This document shows, piece after piece, positions 7,450-18,100 of a DNA stretch of 64,000 nucleotides. The stretch is from Candidatus Uabimicrobium amorphum (GTDB lineage Bacteria; Planctomycetota; Uabimicrobiia; Uabimicrobiales; Uabimicrobiaceae). Below the pieces are notes generated by a model. It made no database searches and was not told where the DNA came from. It worked only from the letters and a program-made list of their open reading frames with translations. The DNA is taken from assembly GCF_009002475.1 (NCBI RefSeq), contig NZ_AP019860.1:5114001-5178000 (forward strand). Reading direction: 5' to 3'. Each line of letters begins with the position of its first letter. Positions within the stretch are counted from its first letter, which is position 1. The position numbers were made by a program, and so were the translations under genes.

Positions 7450-8871
7450 CTAGTTATTTTTGGAAAAATCAGTTGTCTTAAAGTGTATTTCAAAGTCTTT
7501 AAGTGGTACACCCTCTTTACTTTTGAATGCGCCCCACAAAAGCATTTGATACTCTTTATTAGCTTGTAATTTCATCTCAATGGTAATCGACATTTTATCT
7601 GCAGAATAGACCACCTTTGCCACATCAGGAAATGCATCTTTACCTTTTGATCCATAATTAAAACCCATACCGCGCATCTCACGATCAAAAAAGACTTTTA
7701 AAACTTTCGTGTCTGGTGCTACGCATTGACTTCCATTCTCAAAAGGTTCTAATTTCGTTACTTTTGGGCGCGTCTTATCAAGTTCCGCTTCAAATGCAGG
7801 AAAATCTGCCGCCAATTTATCAAAAAATTTGACCAATTTTGGCAGAAAAGACTCTAGCGTGGAGTACTTTTCCCTATTTTGTACATATTTTTCTAGTTCA
7901 ACAAGCAATTTAGGTGTCCATAAAAATCCACTACCCACTTCGTAATTTACTCTTTTGCGAACGTAGTCTTTGTCAAAACCGTGGTCTTTAAGATATTGGA
8001 TCACGCATGCACGTACAATCGACTCAAAATACATTGTTGTCCATTTTCCGTAAGCACGACTTTTCATCTTTTTTTCCACATAAGGAAATATAATTTTACC
8101 GCTTTTTTCGAGCGCTTGTTTGTACTCTATGACCAAAGGATTCACAAAAGAATGATTGAACTCATGGAGTAAAGTGGGAAAACATTGTTTTATTGGATAC
8201 TCGGGTATTCCCGCCTCATCTACTTTCCACGTTCCCATAATCGCATAGAGAGTTTCTTGTCCATTGACCGTTACACTCGGTCCATAATTGCCACCGCCAT
8301 TTCCTAAACCACAGACAATGACAAACTTGCCCTTAGGAGGGCAACCATAGAAATTCGAGTACCAATCCAGATCTAACTGTTGGTAAACTTTGCCCAATCT
8401 TTGCGACGCAATTTCGTACAGCGCTTTATTGTCGCGAAAAAAAGTTTCACAGTCGGCTTCCATATAAAAGTCTTTGAGTAAGAGTACAAATTTTTGTATA
8501 TCGTCTTTTTCCCACCGCTCATCAATATTCTTGATGTCTGGCAATAGCTTAATTTCAGGAGGTTGACTAATACGCACCGCCATGGACATGACAGCATCAA
8601 ACGAAATTCCTTTTTTCCGCAAAACGTTTTTTATAAAGAAAATGAGTTTGTGATTTTTGTGTTTAAAAAAATGCTTTTCGATATTGTTTACGTATTTGGG
8701 AAATGCTTTCGAGTTGTATTCACGGCTATCTGCTAATCGGAATGCGATACTCAAAAGTTCGACGCGTTTATCCACTTTAGGAGGCTGTAGAATTGCTTGT
8801 TGCGCTGCCAATTGGACAATAACGGTACTGATAAAAAATATAAAGAACACAATTTTTTTGAAGACAAACAT
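7450..8871 (-). CDS. Secreted DUF4932-type protein with HEFNH zinc-protease-like motif
   Basis: With the start moved to the ATG at 8871 (GTGGAG about 6 bases upstream), the protein has 473 residues and a good signal peptide (MFVFKKIVFFIFFISTVIV). The mature N-terminus carries the VDKRVELLSIAFRLADS segment typical of DUF4932 proteins. The motif LLHEFNHSFVNPL (about residue 230) resembles an HExxH zinc-metallopeptidase site. The C-terminal 90 residues form a beta-rich Ig-like domain (FFDREMRGMGFN). The longest frame extends 17 codons further but would bury the signal peptide. Substrate unknown; peptidase activity is inferred from the motif. Confidence 0.85.
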   Translation of the reverse strand: MFVFKKIVFFIFFISTVIVQLAAQQAILQPPKVDKRVELLSIAFRLADSREYNSKAFPKYVNNIEKHFFKHKNHKLIFFIKNVLRKKGISFDAVMSMAVRISQPPEIKLLPDIKNIDERWEKDDIQKFVLLLKDFYMEADCETFFRDNKALYEIASQRLGKVYQQLDLDWYSNFYGCPPKGKFVIVCGLGNGGGNYGPSVTVNGQETLYAIMGTWKVDEAGIPEYPIKQCFPTLLHEFNHSFVNPLVIEYKQALEKSGKIIFPYVEKKMKSRAYGKWTTMYFESIVRACVIQYLKDHGFDKDYVRKRVNYEVGSGFLWTPKLLVELEKYVQNREKYSTLESFLPKLVKFFDKLAADFPAFEAELDKTRPKVTKLEPFENGSQCVAPDTKVLKVFFDREMRGMGFNYGSKGKDAFPDVAKVVYSADKMSITIEMKLQANKEYQMLLWGAFKSKEGVPLKDFEIHFKTTDFSKNN

Positions 8872-9397
8872 TTGAAACTCCACGGAAAATAGAAAAAGAT
8901 GACTCAAATCAATAGCTATCAAAAAAGAGAGATGATGCGAATTAAATGATTATCAAAGCTACCAAACCCAAAAAAAATTCGAATCACATAACAACCAAGG
9001 GAGGGAGTGATTCGAATAAAATATCAATGAAAGGGGAGATGATTCGGATCAAGATTTAATGTAGAGGATGATCCGAATCAGCTTTGCGTAATTTAACTCA
9101 AATTATTTGATCAAAAGCTTTTGCGATGACAGGGCTTCGTTTGCATTTCTGTGAAAAGCACTTCGATTTTTTCGTACTCATATCGAAACGATAAATATTC
9201 GTATTCATTTCAATTGATTATTGGAAAAAAATAAGTAGCGTATCCATTTTGTTAAAATTTTTACAAAAAAAATGCTATTTTCCTGTAACCGCGTGAATTT
9301 AAAATGTTTATCCTTGTCCAATATCTTGGAAGAATGATATTATAAAAATTCATGTGTTGTTTACTGTTTCGCTAATATTTGTAGAAATGAATATGCC
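8872..9397. other. Noncoding divergent intergenic region with paired inverted repeats
   Basis: The 526 bases between two divergent genes hold no convincing frame. They contain two adjacent inverted-repeat pairs: ATTCGAATCAC (8978-8988) with GTGATTCGAAT (9007-9017), and GATTCGGATC (9041-9050) with GATCCGAATC (9069-9078). A similar degenerate half-site lies near 8930. The remainder up to 9397 is AT-rich and likely carries the promoters for the kinase gene at 9398 and the DUF4932 gene. Confidence 0.6.
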
Positions 9398-12127
9398 ATG
9401 TCCGATTCATCAACAAATCCATCATCGCTAACCCAGGATATTCATAAATGGAAAAGTCAGTACAATCAGTATTCTTCGGAGCACAATTGGAGTGCCGCAC
9501 TTGAGGTTTTGAGTAAGATACTTGAACAAAATCCTAGTGCAGAATTGTATTGTAAGAGGGCCGTTGTGTTCATTAAGTTAGAGATGAACAAAAAGGCTTA
9601 TGCCGATTTGCAACAGGCCCATGCTCTTGATAAAGATCACCGCAAAGTCAATCAGTTATTGAAAAAATTTCGCAGCACAAAAGAAATTAGTAGCGCACAG
9701 ACGGTTGTTTTTTCTCATAGTGAAACCCAGGATACGATAAAAGATGCAACGGTTGTCGACAAATCTTTTCGCGAAGATAGTTCACAGACGTTTCTCGGAG
9801 TGGGAAGTCGTTTGGGAGATTATGAGATTCTGGCGAAGATCGGAAGCGGAGGAATGGGCTACGTTTTTAAAGCGCAAGATCTAAAACTCGACCGCGCCGT
9901 TGCTTTGAAGTTACTTCACAGCGGAGATAGCGAAAAACAACAACAGAATATTCTCAAAGAGGCGAAAACTACGGCAAATTTAGTTCATCCTAATATTGTG
10001 GCCATACACGACATAGGCGAAGAGCAGGGACATTATTATTTTACCATGGATTTTATCGATGGTGCGCCACTTAAAGAGCTTATTGGAGTATACAAACGCG
10101 ATCAGCTACTCAAAATTTTGATCAAAGTGGCGCATGCGATTGATTTTGCTAACAACGCCGGTGTGATTCATCGCGACCTGAAGCCTGCAAATATTATGGT
10201 AACGCACGAGGATGTTCCGAAGGTGATGGACTTTGGTTTGGCGAAAATTGGCGCGACGCAGGAAAGCGTTTCTCAAACAGGAGGACAAATGGGAACTCCT
10301 CTGTACATGGCGCCAGAGCAAGTCCAAGGAGATAAGGTTGGTAAATACACGGATGTCTACGCATTAGGTGTTATCTTGTTTGAGATTCTTACCGGGCAGG
10401 TTCCGTTTAATGGCGAGACACACTACAATATTTTTTTTCAAATTCTCAATTCGGAAGTTACCTTTCCCAAAGGCAAAAAGATCAAAGAAGATTTGCAACA
10501 AATATGCCGCAAAAGTTTGGCGAAAAATCCGAAGGAACGCTATTCGTGCGCTACGGATTTTGCGCGCGATCTACAGTTGGTTTTGGACAATAAGCCCATT
10601 TCTATTCAGGTATCCAAAAAGAAAAAAACTCCATATGTCGTTGCGCTTTGCGTTTTGATTTTACTTGGGGTATTGTTTCCTTTTTGGACAAAAAGCGTGC
10701 AAGAGCGAAAAATACGCTATTGCATTACCGGTAGTTTCCCACACGATCAAATTATTGAGCCGGAAACGATTCTCCTGAATGGCAAATCTGTGAGGAGTAA
10801 GAAGACATTTGCCGCCGGAGAATATGAACTTGTTATACGTCAGCCAGGGTATTTTCCCATTATCAAGAAAATTATCATTGTACCTTCTACGGAGGTTTAT
10901 GCTCTTAATGAAGTATTGCAGGCAATACCTCGTCGGTTGCATGTTACGTTGCAATATGATGTACTTTCACCAAACAATAACAGTGTGATCACATTCGTTG
11001 CAAAACAAAAGTCGAAAGTTTTGAAGCATGGTGATGAGATTACTCCAGGCAAATATACGCTCAAAATCGAACAACCAGGATACAAGATTCAGGAGAAAGT
11101 TATTTTTGTATGGCCTGACCAACGACCTTATAGAATCAAGGTGAAGCTGAAGGCGAAAAAGAGAGTCTTGCAGGTATCATGTGATCCGCAGGTGGCTTTT
11201 TCGATGAGTATTGAAGATGTGGTGAGTAAAGTACGTCAAGAGATCAAAAATGGTCAGGGGATACGGCCCGGAAAATATAACCTTCGCGTATTTCATCCAC
11301 AATATAAGGTGTATAAAGAGCGTATTGATGTTGTACCAGCAGCTGAAAAAATCCATATTCAAGCACAGCTCGTTCCTCTAAAACAAGGCGAAAAAAATGA
11401 AGGAATTGCTGCAGCGCGCGCCGTATCTTTTTATATTTTTGACAAACAAACCAAAAAGTCGGTCTCTGTTCATCGTATACAGTACGAAGCAAATGGTAAG
11501 CCAGTTTCTTTTTACGACCGTTTACCAGTAGGTAAAATAAAAATAAAAGTACAGTTTTTAGAATACGAGACGGTGCGCAAAATAGTCGATATTGTTCCTG
11601 GGGATGGGCCATTGATGATTACTTTACCTTTGACGAAACTGCGAAAAATTCAATTTACAACGCCGCGAAGTTTTAAAATGATCGATGATATTCTCTATCG
11701 CTATGTAATGTACCAAAACAATCAACGCATAGAGCCGCATTTGTACAAGTATAGTAAACAAGGACGAAAATACAATTGGCAGGTGCACATATCGTCAAAA
11801 GTATCACGTATAAAGATATACTCGGGTTATTTCGTGGCCGTTTATGACTGGCAACGCCCGAAGGATATACATTTTACTTCCATTGACATCCCCTCTCTGA
11901 TGCAACACTTAGAAGACTTACGTAGCAAAACTAGTGGGATTTCATGGTTGGAATCCGTAGAACGTATCATAAGCAATTATAAAGAACGTCAGTATCTACG
12001 AAAATGTGGTGTAAAAAATATAAGAAAGCTCATTACGTACATCGAAAAATTGCCTGTTATTCCGCGATACAACGTACAAAAAAAAGAGATTGTATATATT
12101 TTGCAAGAATTGTGTAAGGATAATTAG
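9398..12127 (+). CDS. TPR - Ser/Thr protein kinase - PEGA repeat membrane protein
   Basis: The 909-residue protein begins with TPR-like helices (about 10-95), then a Pkn2-type kinase domain (about 140-395): glycine loop GSGGMG near 148, Lys171 in VALKLL, H258-R259-D260 in HRDLKPANIM and D278 in DFGLAK. A membrane helix follows (about 412-430). The outer half (about 440-750) has four PEGA-like beta repeats, each with a PGxYxLxI...PGY-like core, which in other proteins bind surface polymers. So an external domain is coupled to a complete intracellular kinase. The ATG at 9398 lacks a strong Shine-Dalgarno sequence, but the domain starts nearby. Confidence 0.93.
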   Translation: MSDSSTNPSSLTQDIHKWKSQYNQYSSEHNWSAALEVLSKILEQNPSAELYCKRAVVFIKLEMNKKAYADLQQAHALDKDHRKVNQLLKKFRSTKEISSAQTVVFSHSETQDTIKDATVVDKSFREDSSQTFLGVGSRLGDYEILAKIGSGGMGYVFKAQDLKLDRAVALKLLHSGDSEKQQQNILKEAKTTANLVHPNIVAIHDIGEEQGHYYFTMDFIDGAPLKELIGVYKRDQLLKILIKVAHAIDFANNAGVIHRDLKPANIMVTHEDVPKVMDFGLAKIGATQESVSQTGGQMGTPLYMAPEQVQGDKVGKYTDVYALGVILFEILTGQVPFNGETHYNIFFQILNSEVTFPKGKKIKEDLQQICRKSLAKNPKERYSCATDFARDLQLVLDNKPISIQVSKKKKTPYVVALCVLILLGVLFPFWTKSVQERKIRYCITGSFPHDQIIEPETILLNGKSVRSKKTFAAGEYELVIRQPGYFPIIKKIIIVPSTEVYALNEVLQAIPRRLHVTLQYDVLSPNNNSVITFVAKQKSKVLKHGDEITPGKYTLKIEQPGYKIQEKVIFVWPDQRPYRIKVKLKAKKRVLQVSCDPQVAFSMSIEDVVSKVRQEIKNGQGIRPGKYNLRVFHPQYKVYKERIDVVPAAEKIHIQAQLVPLKQGEKNEGIAAARAVSFYIFDKQTKKSVSVHRIQYEANGKPVSFYDRLPVGKIKIKVQFLEYETVRKIVDIVPGDGPLMITLPLTKLRKIQFTTPRSFKMIDDILYRYVMYQNNQRIEPHLYKYSKQGRKYNWQVHISSKVSRIKIYSGYFVAVYDWQRPKDIHFTSIDIPSLMQHLEDLRSKTSGISWLESVERIISNYKERQYLRKCGVKNIRKLITYIEKLPVIPRYNVQKKEIVYILQELCKDN

Positions 12128-12218
12128 GCACAAAGACGTATAGCATCTTGTCAGTCCTGAAGAATTGACATAACAAAACCCGGATAGAACCCGAGATATT
12201 ACAAGAATTTACTGTGGC

Positions 12219-12258
12219 ATATAGTTTCCTTTATGTTAGAGATATAGTTTCCTTTATG
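12219..12258. repeat. Tandem direct repeat upstream of the PEP-CTERM gene
   Basis: ATATAGTTTCCTTTATG occurs at 12219-12235 and again at 12242-12258, a 23-base period (about two helical turns). It sits 50-90 bases before the start of the PEP-CTERM gene, so the copies could be tandem regulator sites on one DNA face. Confidence 0.6.
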
Positions 12259-12308
12259 CTAAAATAGAATTAATATTTTACTTCAACCTAACCAAAAAGG
12301 AACTACAT

Positions 12309-12905
12309 ATGATAAAAACAACTATGCTTTTTTTATTATCCTTTGTTTTAGCATCATCCTTGAGTGCTACATCAATAACGCTTGATTTCAATAATGCTAA
12401 TCTTGGTGACTCTATTGGTCTTTTCCATTCAGCACCGACTACTCTTGATATCACTGATGGCATTGGTGGTACTTTTACACTGACGGTTTCTGCTGTTGGA
12501 CAGGGAGCTACTATTACTTTAGATGGTGGGCAACAAATTTTAAATAACGATAGTGGTATTGGTTTACAAATGGAAGTTACCCACAGTAGTGGCGAAAATC
12601 TAAGACTAACAGGTGGTATTGCTAGAGTCCTAAATGGAGGAGGTGATAACTCTGTTAATTGGAATTTATCAAGTGGTGCTAATAGTCTTACGGTTTTTGA
12701 TAGTGCTACATTACAAGCCATTAGTGTGAGTGGTACTAATTTCGTACCTGGTGGTTCTATTGGCTTTAATACATTTGGAGAAGTAGGAATCCAATCCTTA
12801 ACTTTCGAGACCGAAAATCCATTAGCTGTTGTTCCAGAACCGTCGACCTATGTTGCTATGCTTCTTGGTTTAGCTTTATTAGGCTTCAGAGTGCGAAAAA
12901 AATAA
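12309..12905 (+). CDS. PEP-CTERM sorting-domain protein
   Basis: A 198-residue exported protein: signal peptide (about 1-20), a Thr/Gly/Asn-rich beta-sandwich-like body, and a textbook PEP-CTERM tail (about 173-198) with VPEPST, a hydrophobic helix and the basic end RVRKK. Such tails are recognised and cut by exosortase (EpsH family) for surface or matrix display. No exosortase or polysaccharide locus lies nearby. AAGGAA lies 7 bases before the ATG. The body has no recognised family. Tandem 17-base direct repeats upstream may regulate it. Confidence 0.9.
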   Translation: MIKTTMLFLLSFVLASSLSATSITLDFNNANLGDSIGLFHSAPTTLDITDGIGGTFTLTVSAVGQGATITLDGGQQILNNDSGIGLQMEVTHSSGENLRLTGGIARVLNGGGDNSVNWNLSSGANSLTVFDSATLQAISVSGTNFVPGGSIGFNTFGEVGIQSLTFETENPLAVVPEPSTYVAMLLGLALLGFRVRKK

Positions 12906-13044
12906 CGTAATCACTCACCAAATAACGCTAAATAAATCAAATAAACTGGGGAAGATTCGAACGTTTACGCGACCCCAGTTCCACAATTCCAATAAGCCAC
13001 TTCTAGAACTACCCCATGAATTTTTACTCGCTTTATCTTGATCT
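12906..13044. other. Noncoding gap with one hairpin
   Basis: AACTGGGG (12944-12951) and CCCCAGTT (12973-12980) form a perfect 8-bp inverted repeat with a 21-base loop containing ATTCGAAC. There is no T run. It lies between convergent genes. No convincing gene is visible in this gap. Confidence 0.5.
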
Positions 13045-13281
13045 TTATTGTGATGCCATAGCCAACGTAATCTTGGGATGTGGGTTACGAGTATTGTTTC
13101 TGATAAAAAAAACATCACCAAGAATACTGTCTATTGTAAAATCTCCCAAAGAGTTATTAAACTGGAATTGATCAACATCGATAAATGGAGCCCTAGCCTG
13201 GAACTGAGCGTCCGAATTAAATTGGGCTGTGTTAGAAGTAGTTTGGTCTGTAATCACAAGAGGTTGCCTATATAATTGCAT
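13045..13281 (-). CDS. Possible small polar protein downstream of a kinase gene
   Basis: A 78-residue frame starting at an ATG 20 bases after the stop of the kinase gene at 13301-15115, on the same strand. It is rich in Gln, Asn, Phe and Thr with no signal peptide or membrane helix. No family is recognised and the Shine-Dalgarno match is weak. It may be the last gene of the operon, a gene remnant, or a chance frame. Confidence 0.3.
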   Translation of the reverse strand: MQLYRQPLVITDQTTSNTAQFNSDAQFQARAPFIDVDQFQFNNSLGDFTIDSILGDVFFIRNNTRNPHPKITLAMASQ

Positions 13282-13300
13282 TTAGAAATACTCTGGAGAA

Positions 13301-15115
13301 TTATTTTTGTATAGTCACCATTACCAAAAAGACAAAGAGAAGAATTTGTAGCACCACAAGATATTTACGACGGCGGTCGACTCTTTGCTCTCCCAATTGA
13401 TTGTCGAGTAACGCGTGAGTAAGAATGATGGGAAGGCCCGCAATAATTCCAAAAATGGCAGATTCTAGTTGTAAGCTCAGTGCGACAGGAGTAATTAGGT
13501 AAGTAAGCGCAATTTCCTTAGTGGTGAATAGGTATTTGCGCATTGACCGATACCAAATGGCGGATACTCCTGCTTCTAGGAAAATAATGCACCCAAAGAA
13601 AAGTTTAGGGTGCTTTGTCACTTTTTGCGGATGGTCTAATAAGGTACAACATGTGATGATGATTGTACCACCTACAACACTAATAAACATAAATTTGTAA
13701 AATGTTTTCCATTGTATACGGTGGAAAAAATCAAAATATTTTGGAGAAAAGTGATTCATCACCAACAGGGAATACCACACCAGTATTAGAAAAATTTTGA
13801 TGTCTTGGAGGAGGAACAACAAAGGAATGAATCCGCTGAGGAAAAAAAGTCGCCGCTTCATGCGTTGCAAAAACTTTTGCGGTGGTTGGTTTGCTGTGTG
13901 GTGTTGCGGTATTTCTACTATGGGACTTGGTGATGGATTTGTAACGTGGTGAATTTTTTTCGCTGAGCTATTTTTCAGAGGAACATTTGTTCTGGCGGGT
14001 GTATTGGTGACGGCTCTTTGGGTTTTTTGTTCCACGTTATTGTCGGTCTGTATGTCCGTTTTTTGAGAATGTATACTTTCTTTTTTTTGCAGTTTGACCG
14101 GTTGTCGAAGATAAGAGTGCCATTTGCTCTCACAGTTGCGAATGTTGGCCTTTTCTAAGATCGCGATAATTTCACTAGGAGATTGGAAACGTTTGTTCAC
14201 ATCTTTTGCGGTCATGTCCTTTAGCAAATTGTCAACAATAGGCGAAATTTTTTCCAATTTAGGTAGTGGCTTATGCATGTGTTGGAAACTCACTGAGGCA
14301 AAGTTCCCCTGGTAGGGGGCTTTTCCTGTCAACAAGAAAAACAAAGTGACTCCCAAAGAATAGATGTCACTGCGGATGTCGACACTATTTGCTTGTTCGA
14401 TTTGCTCTGGACTCATGTAAGACGGTGTGCCCAATACCGCGTTGTGTTGCGTATGCTGTATTTTTTGATCTTGTGATTTTGCCAATCCCAGGTCGCAAAG
14501 TTTTACAATCCCATCGTCTTTGACCATTATATTTCCCGGTTTTATGTCGCGATGAATGATATTTTTTTTGTGAATACAATCTAGAGCTTTTAGAACCTGG
14601 TATATCACATATAGTGCGCATGGCTGCGACATGGGACCTCTCTTTTTGACAAGTTGCGACAGGTTATCTCCGGCAATGTACTCCATAATATAATAGTGAA
14701 AATTCGTTTTACCAAAATCCAAAATGCTAACGATATTGGGATGGCTAATTTGGGCCAGTAATTTCGCTTCTTGTGCAAAGCGCGAAATCACATTTGGATT
14801 TTCTAGCTGTAGTATCTTAATGGCGACCGGACGATTTAAGTTTGTCTGGCGCGCTTTAAAAACGCTTCCCATACCACCTTTTCCCAAGGGAGCTATCATT
14901 TCATATCCGGGGATGGAAAATGCTGTTTTTTCTTCGCTTGCCGCTAGTATATTTTCCAATTCTTGATGAGAAACAAAGTTGTTGGCAAGTAAGATTTCGA
15001 TCCAACTTTTGTGTGGAGTTTGTTGTTTGATCTGCTGGCAGGTGTTTGCTTGTTGTTGCGTGATCATATTGCGATCTATCAAAGATTGGAGTAGTGAGTG
15101 TTGGTAATTCATCAT
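13301..15115 (-). CDS. Ser/Thr protein kinase with C-terminal multi-spanning membrane domain
   Basis: The start is placed at the ATG at 15115 (AAGG five bases upstream) instead of an upstream TTG, giving 604 residues. An N-terminal helical segment (about 1-65) precedes a kinase domain (about 70-330): GKGGMG, VAIKIL, HRDIKPGNIM near 185, and DLGLAK where most kinases have DFG. A polar Lys/Thr/Pro linker (about 335-420) leads to five or six hydrophobic helices (about 425-600). The membrane part is not a recognised sensor. It begins 16 bases after the WD40 kinase stop, so both are probably in one transcript. Confidence 0.92.
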   Translation of the reverse strand: MMNYQHSLLQSLIDRNMITQQQANTCQQIKQQTPHKSWIEILLANNFVSHQELENILAASEEKTAFSIPGYEMIAPLGKGGMGSVFKARQTNLNRPVAIKILQLENPNVISRFAQEAKLLAQISHPNIVSILDFGKTNFHYYIMEYIAGDNLSQLVKKRGPMSQPCALYVIYQVLKALDCIHKKNIIHRDIKPGNIMVKDDGIVKLCDLGLAKSQDQKIQHTQHNAVLGTPSYMSPEQIEQANSVDIRSDIYSLGVTLFFLLTGKAPYQGNFASVSFQHMHKPLPKLEKISPIVDNLLKDMTAKDVNKRFQSPSEIIAILEKANIRNCESKWHSYLRQPVKLQKKESIHSQKTDIQTDNNVEQKTQRAVTNTPARTNVPLKNSSAKKIHHVTNPSPSPIVEIPQHHTANQPPQKFLQRMKRRLFFLSGFIPLLFLLQDIKIFLILVWYSLLVMNHFSPKYFDFFHRIQWKTFYKFMFISVVGGTIIITCCTLLDHPQKVTKHPKLFFGCIIFLEAGVSAIWYRSMRKYLFTTKEIALTYLITPVALSLQLESAIFGIIAGLPIILTHALLDNQLGEQRVDRRRKYLVVLQILLFVFLVMVTIQK

Positions 15116-15131
15116 TTTTTCCTTATGGATG

Positions 15132-18100
15132 CTATTGCTGCTCAATGGTGAAGTTATCTGTTACACGCAAGCCAAACAATTTTTCGGTTATTTTTTGTGG
15201 TTGTTTGTGTAGTTGCCGTTGAATGTGTTGTGCCGTAAAATCGCGACGAAAGGAGAAGTAGTTGGTGTTGTTGACAAAGGGCCATAAATAAATGCTGTTG
15301 TCCCAGGAACCCGACACCAAAATGTCTCCTTTTATAAAACGCAAATGGGAAACTTGGTCTTTGTGTCCTGAAAGAATTTGCATTTGTTTTTGGGTTTTTA
15401 TATTCCAGATATAAATAAGTGCGGCATTTCCAGTGACAAGTACATCATATTTGGCGTGAAAAACCATTGCGGTGGCAACGGTAAATAAGTTTTTAAGAAT
15501 GACCACTTTCGCCGTATTTTCGATATCAAAAACGTGTATTTCATTGTTTTGTAGAGAAATGGCAATCACATTTTTACGTGGATGAAAACACAAATAAGCG
15601 ATATCCGCAGCGTAGTGTTTATGTACTTGCTTGTTTGTCGGTAAATGAATAATACGCAGCGTGGGGCCTGTGGCCGAAATAATGTAGTCATTGCTATTGT
15701 TGAAGGCGAATAATGAACCCACATCTTTGACGATGGTCTTGATAAAATGCTTTTTGGCAATATTCCATTGTTGCAAATCATTGTTTTGTACAAGTGCAAT
15801 GTCTTGTTCTTTGTTTAAGAAACGACTTGGCGAAAGTTGCTGTTGACAAGGTAATTCCGTAAAGAGTTGTGCGCTTTTGCTGTCCCATATTTTGAGGCTA
15901 TTATCTGAAGACGTAGATGCGAGCCAGCGGCCACTTGGACTAAACGTGACACTGAACACCGTACCTGAGTGTCCTTCCAATGTCGCTTTATCCTGTCCCC
16001 ATAGCTGAATCGTGCGGTCGCGAGAGCACGAAGCAAAGCGGTTGCTGTTTTCATCAAAGTCTATGCAGTACACCTTATCACTGTGGAGATGGTATTTTTG
16101 CGGCGAAGTGTTTTCATTGCTCCAAATTTTGATCGTCTCATCAATCGAAGTTGTCGCGAAGCTTTTGTTTTTTGCATTATAGGCGACATTGTATACTGAA
16201 CCAGTATGAGCATCAATTGTTCTACGCAACTTTTTTGTGGCAAACTCCCACACTTTTGCTGTACGGTCGCGTGACACAGAAAATACAAATTTTCCGTCAT
16301 CACTAAATATAGCATTGTACACTTTATCTTTGTGTTTCCCTAAGACACAAATTTGCTGACGTTCCTTGATATTCCACACACGTACAGTGCTGTCTGCTGA
16401 AGAAGACACCACGAAGTCTTCATGAATGTCTATATTGTTTATCCCCGCGAGATGTCCGGTAAGTTGTGCATATTTTTTTTTGCCATTCCATATGGTTATG
16501 TGTCCGTCTTGGTCACCGGTAATAAGGTCATTGTTGTGAAAGCTTACGCAGTACATTTTCGTATGCGGTACTTTAATGGTATAGAGAAGGCTGAATGTGG
16601 TGGTATCCCACACTTTAATTGTTCCATCCCAGGAGGCGGAAGCAAGCTTTTTACCGCTATGGTGAAAGTCAATGTCGCGAACAATGCCGTTGTGTCCGAC
16701 GAAAGAGGCTAACATTTTTAAATCTCTGTCCCAAATTTTGATTGTGCCATCGGCAGAGCACGTGGCAATCATGTTAAAGAGCGGAGAAAATTTTACCTGA
16801 TAAATATCATCTTTGTGTGCAGCGACTTGTTTTTTGAGCAATGTAGTACTTGTATCCCACAAACATAAGCGATGGCTCTTTGTCACTGTCGCAAGTAAAT
16901 CACCTGTTGGGGAAAAATCAAGAGCATAGAGAGGTGGTTGCGAATAAAAAATTTCCCATAGCAAATTTTCACTGTGCAAGGCTTGGCGAATAAAGCTGTG
17001 AGATTGTGTTCGCAGCAAATGTGTACTTGGATCATTAAATTGTTTGACAACATCTAATGCAATCCCTGAAAATGCTCCACTTTCGCGCCATGAGCCATTT
17101 TGGGCTGCCTGGTTTGCCTTGGTAAGAGCTATTTTTGCTAAACGTATAGAGGCGGCAAGATAGTTTTGTTCTTTTTGTAATTTTTCGCGTTGTGCGATAC
17201 GTGCTTGTTCTTCTGCTCTCCACCATTGTACTGTGGCGATAATACCGGCACAAAAAAAACTAATAACAACCAATAAAGACGCCGCGATAATGGTGCGGTG
17301 TCGCAGGGCAAATTTTCGTAGTTGTATGAACACGGTAAGTGGACGTGCACTAATAGGCAAATGTTGTTGGTAATTGTGTAGATCGCGAATAAATGTTTGT
17401 ACATTTTGGTAACGGCGTTGTGGTTTTTTTTCCAGGCATTTCAAACAAATGGCTTCAATTTCAACGGGAATATCGGGGTTTAATGTTCTTGGGGGGATGG
17501 CGTCTTTATTGACAACTTGATACATTATGTTTAAGTGGTTTTCCCCTTGAAAGGGAGGTCGATGTGTGATGGCTTGGTATAGGGTTGCACCCAGAGAATA
17601 TATATCGGTACGCAAATCCATTTTTTGTCCGTACACTTGCTCCGGTGACATGTACGCAGGTGTTCCCATCGTTTCGCCTGTTTTAGATAGATTTTCTGTA
17701 TCATGTAATACTTTTGCCAGACCAAAATCCATTACTTTGGGGACGTTATATTGGGTGATCATTATATTTGCAGGTTTGATATCGCGGTGGATAATGGCAT
17801 TATCGTGAGCAAACTGGATGGCTTCGGCTATTTGTATCATCAGGCGGACAATGTCCATTATTTTGGGAGAATTTTGCAGAATATAGTTTTTAAGAGAGGC
17901 TCCGTCGATATAGTCCATGGCAAAGTAATAGTGATTTTCAAATTTGCCGCTATTGTAAACAGCGATAATATTTGGGTGGCGCAACTTCGCGGTGGCTTTC
18001 GCTTCACGTAAAAAACGTTCTATTCTCGTCGAAGATTCATCAACTGCTGATATTATTTTTAAAGCAACCATGCGATCGAGTTTTGTATCATAGGCTTTGT

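Noticed and set aside
12944-12980. tRNA-like sequence: on the minus strand CGTTCGAATC resembles a T-loop within a hairpin
   Set aside because: The bases around it do not form a 5-bp T stem (pairs A-C and C-T fail), there is no D-arm, and the acceptor strand cannot be placed.
12915-13121. Minus-strand 68-residue frame
   Set aside because: It crosses the hairpin at 12944-12980, has a composition unlike a protein and overlaps the candidate at 13045 in another frame.
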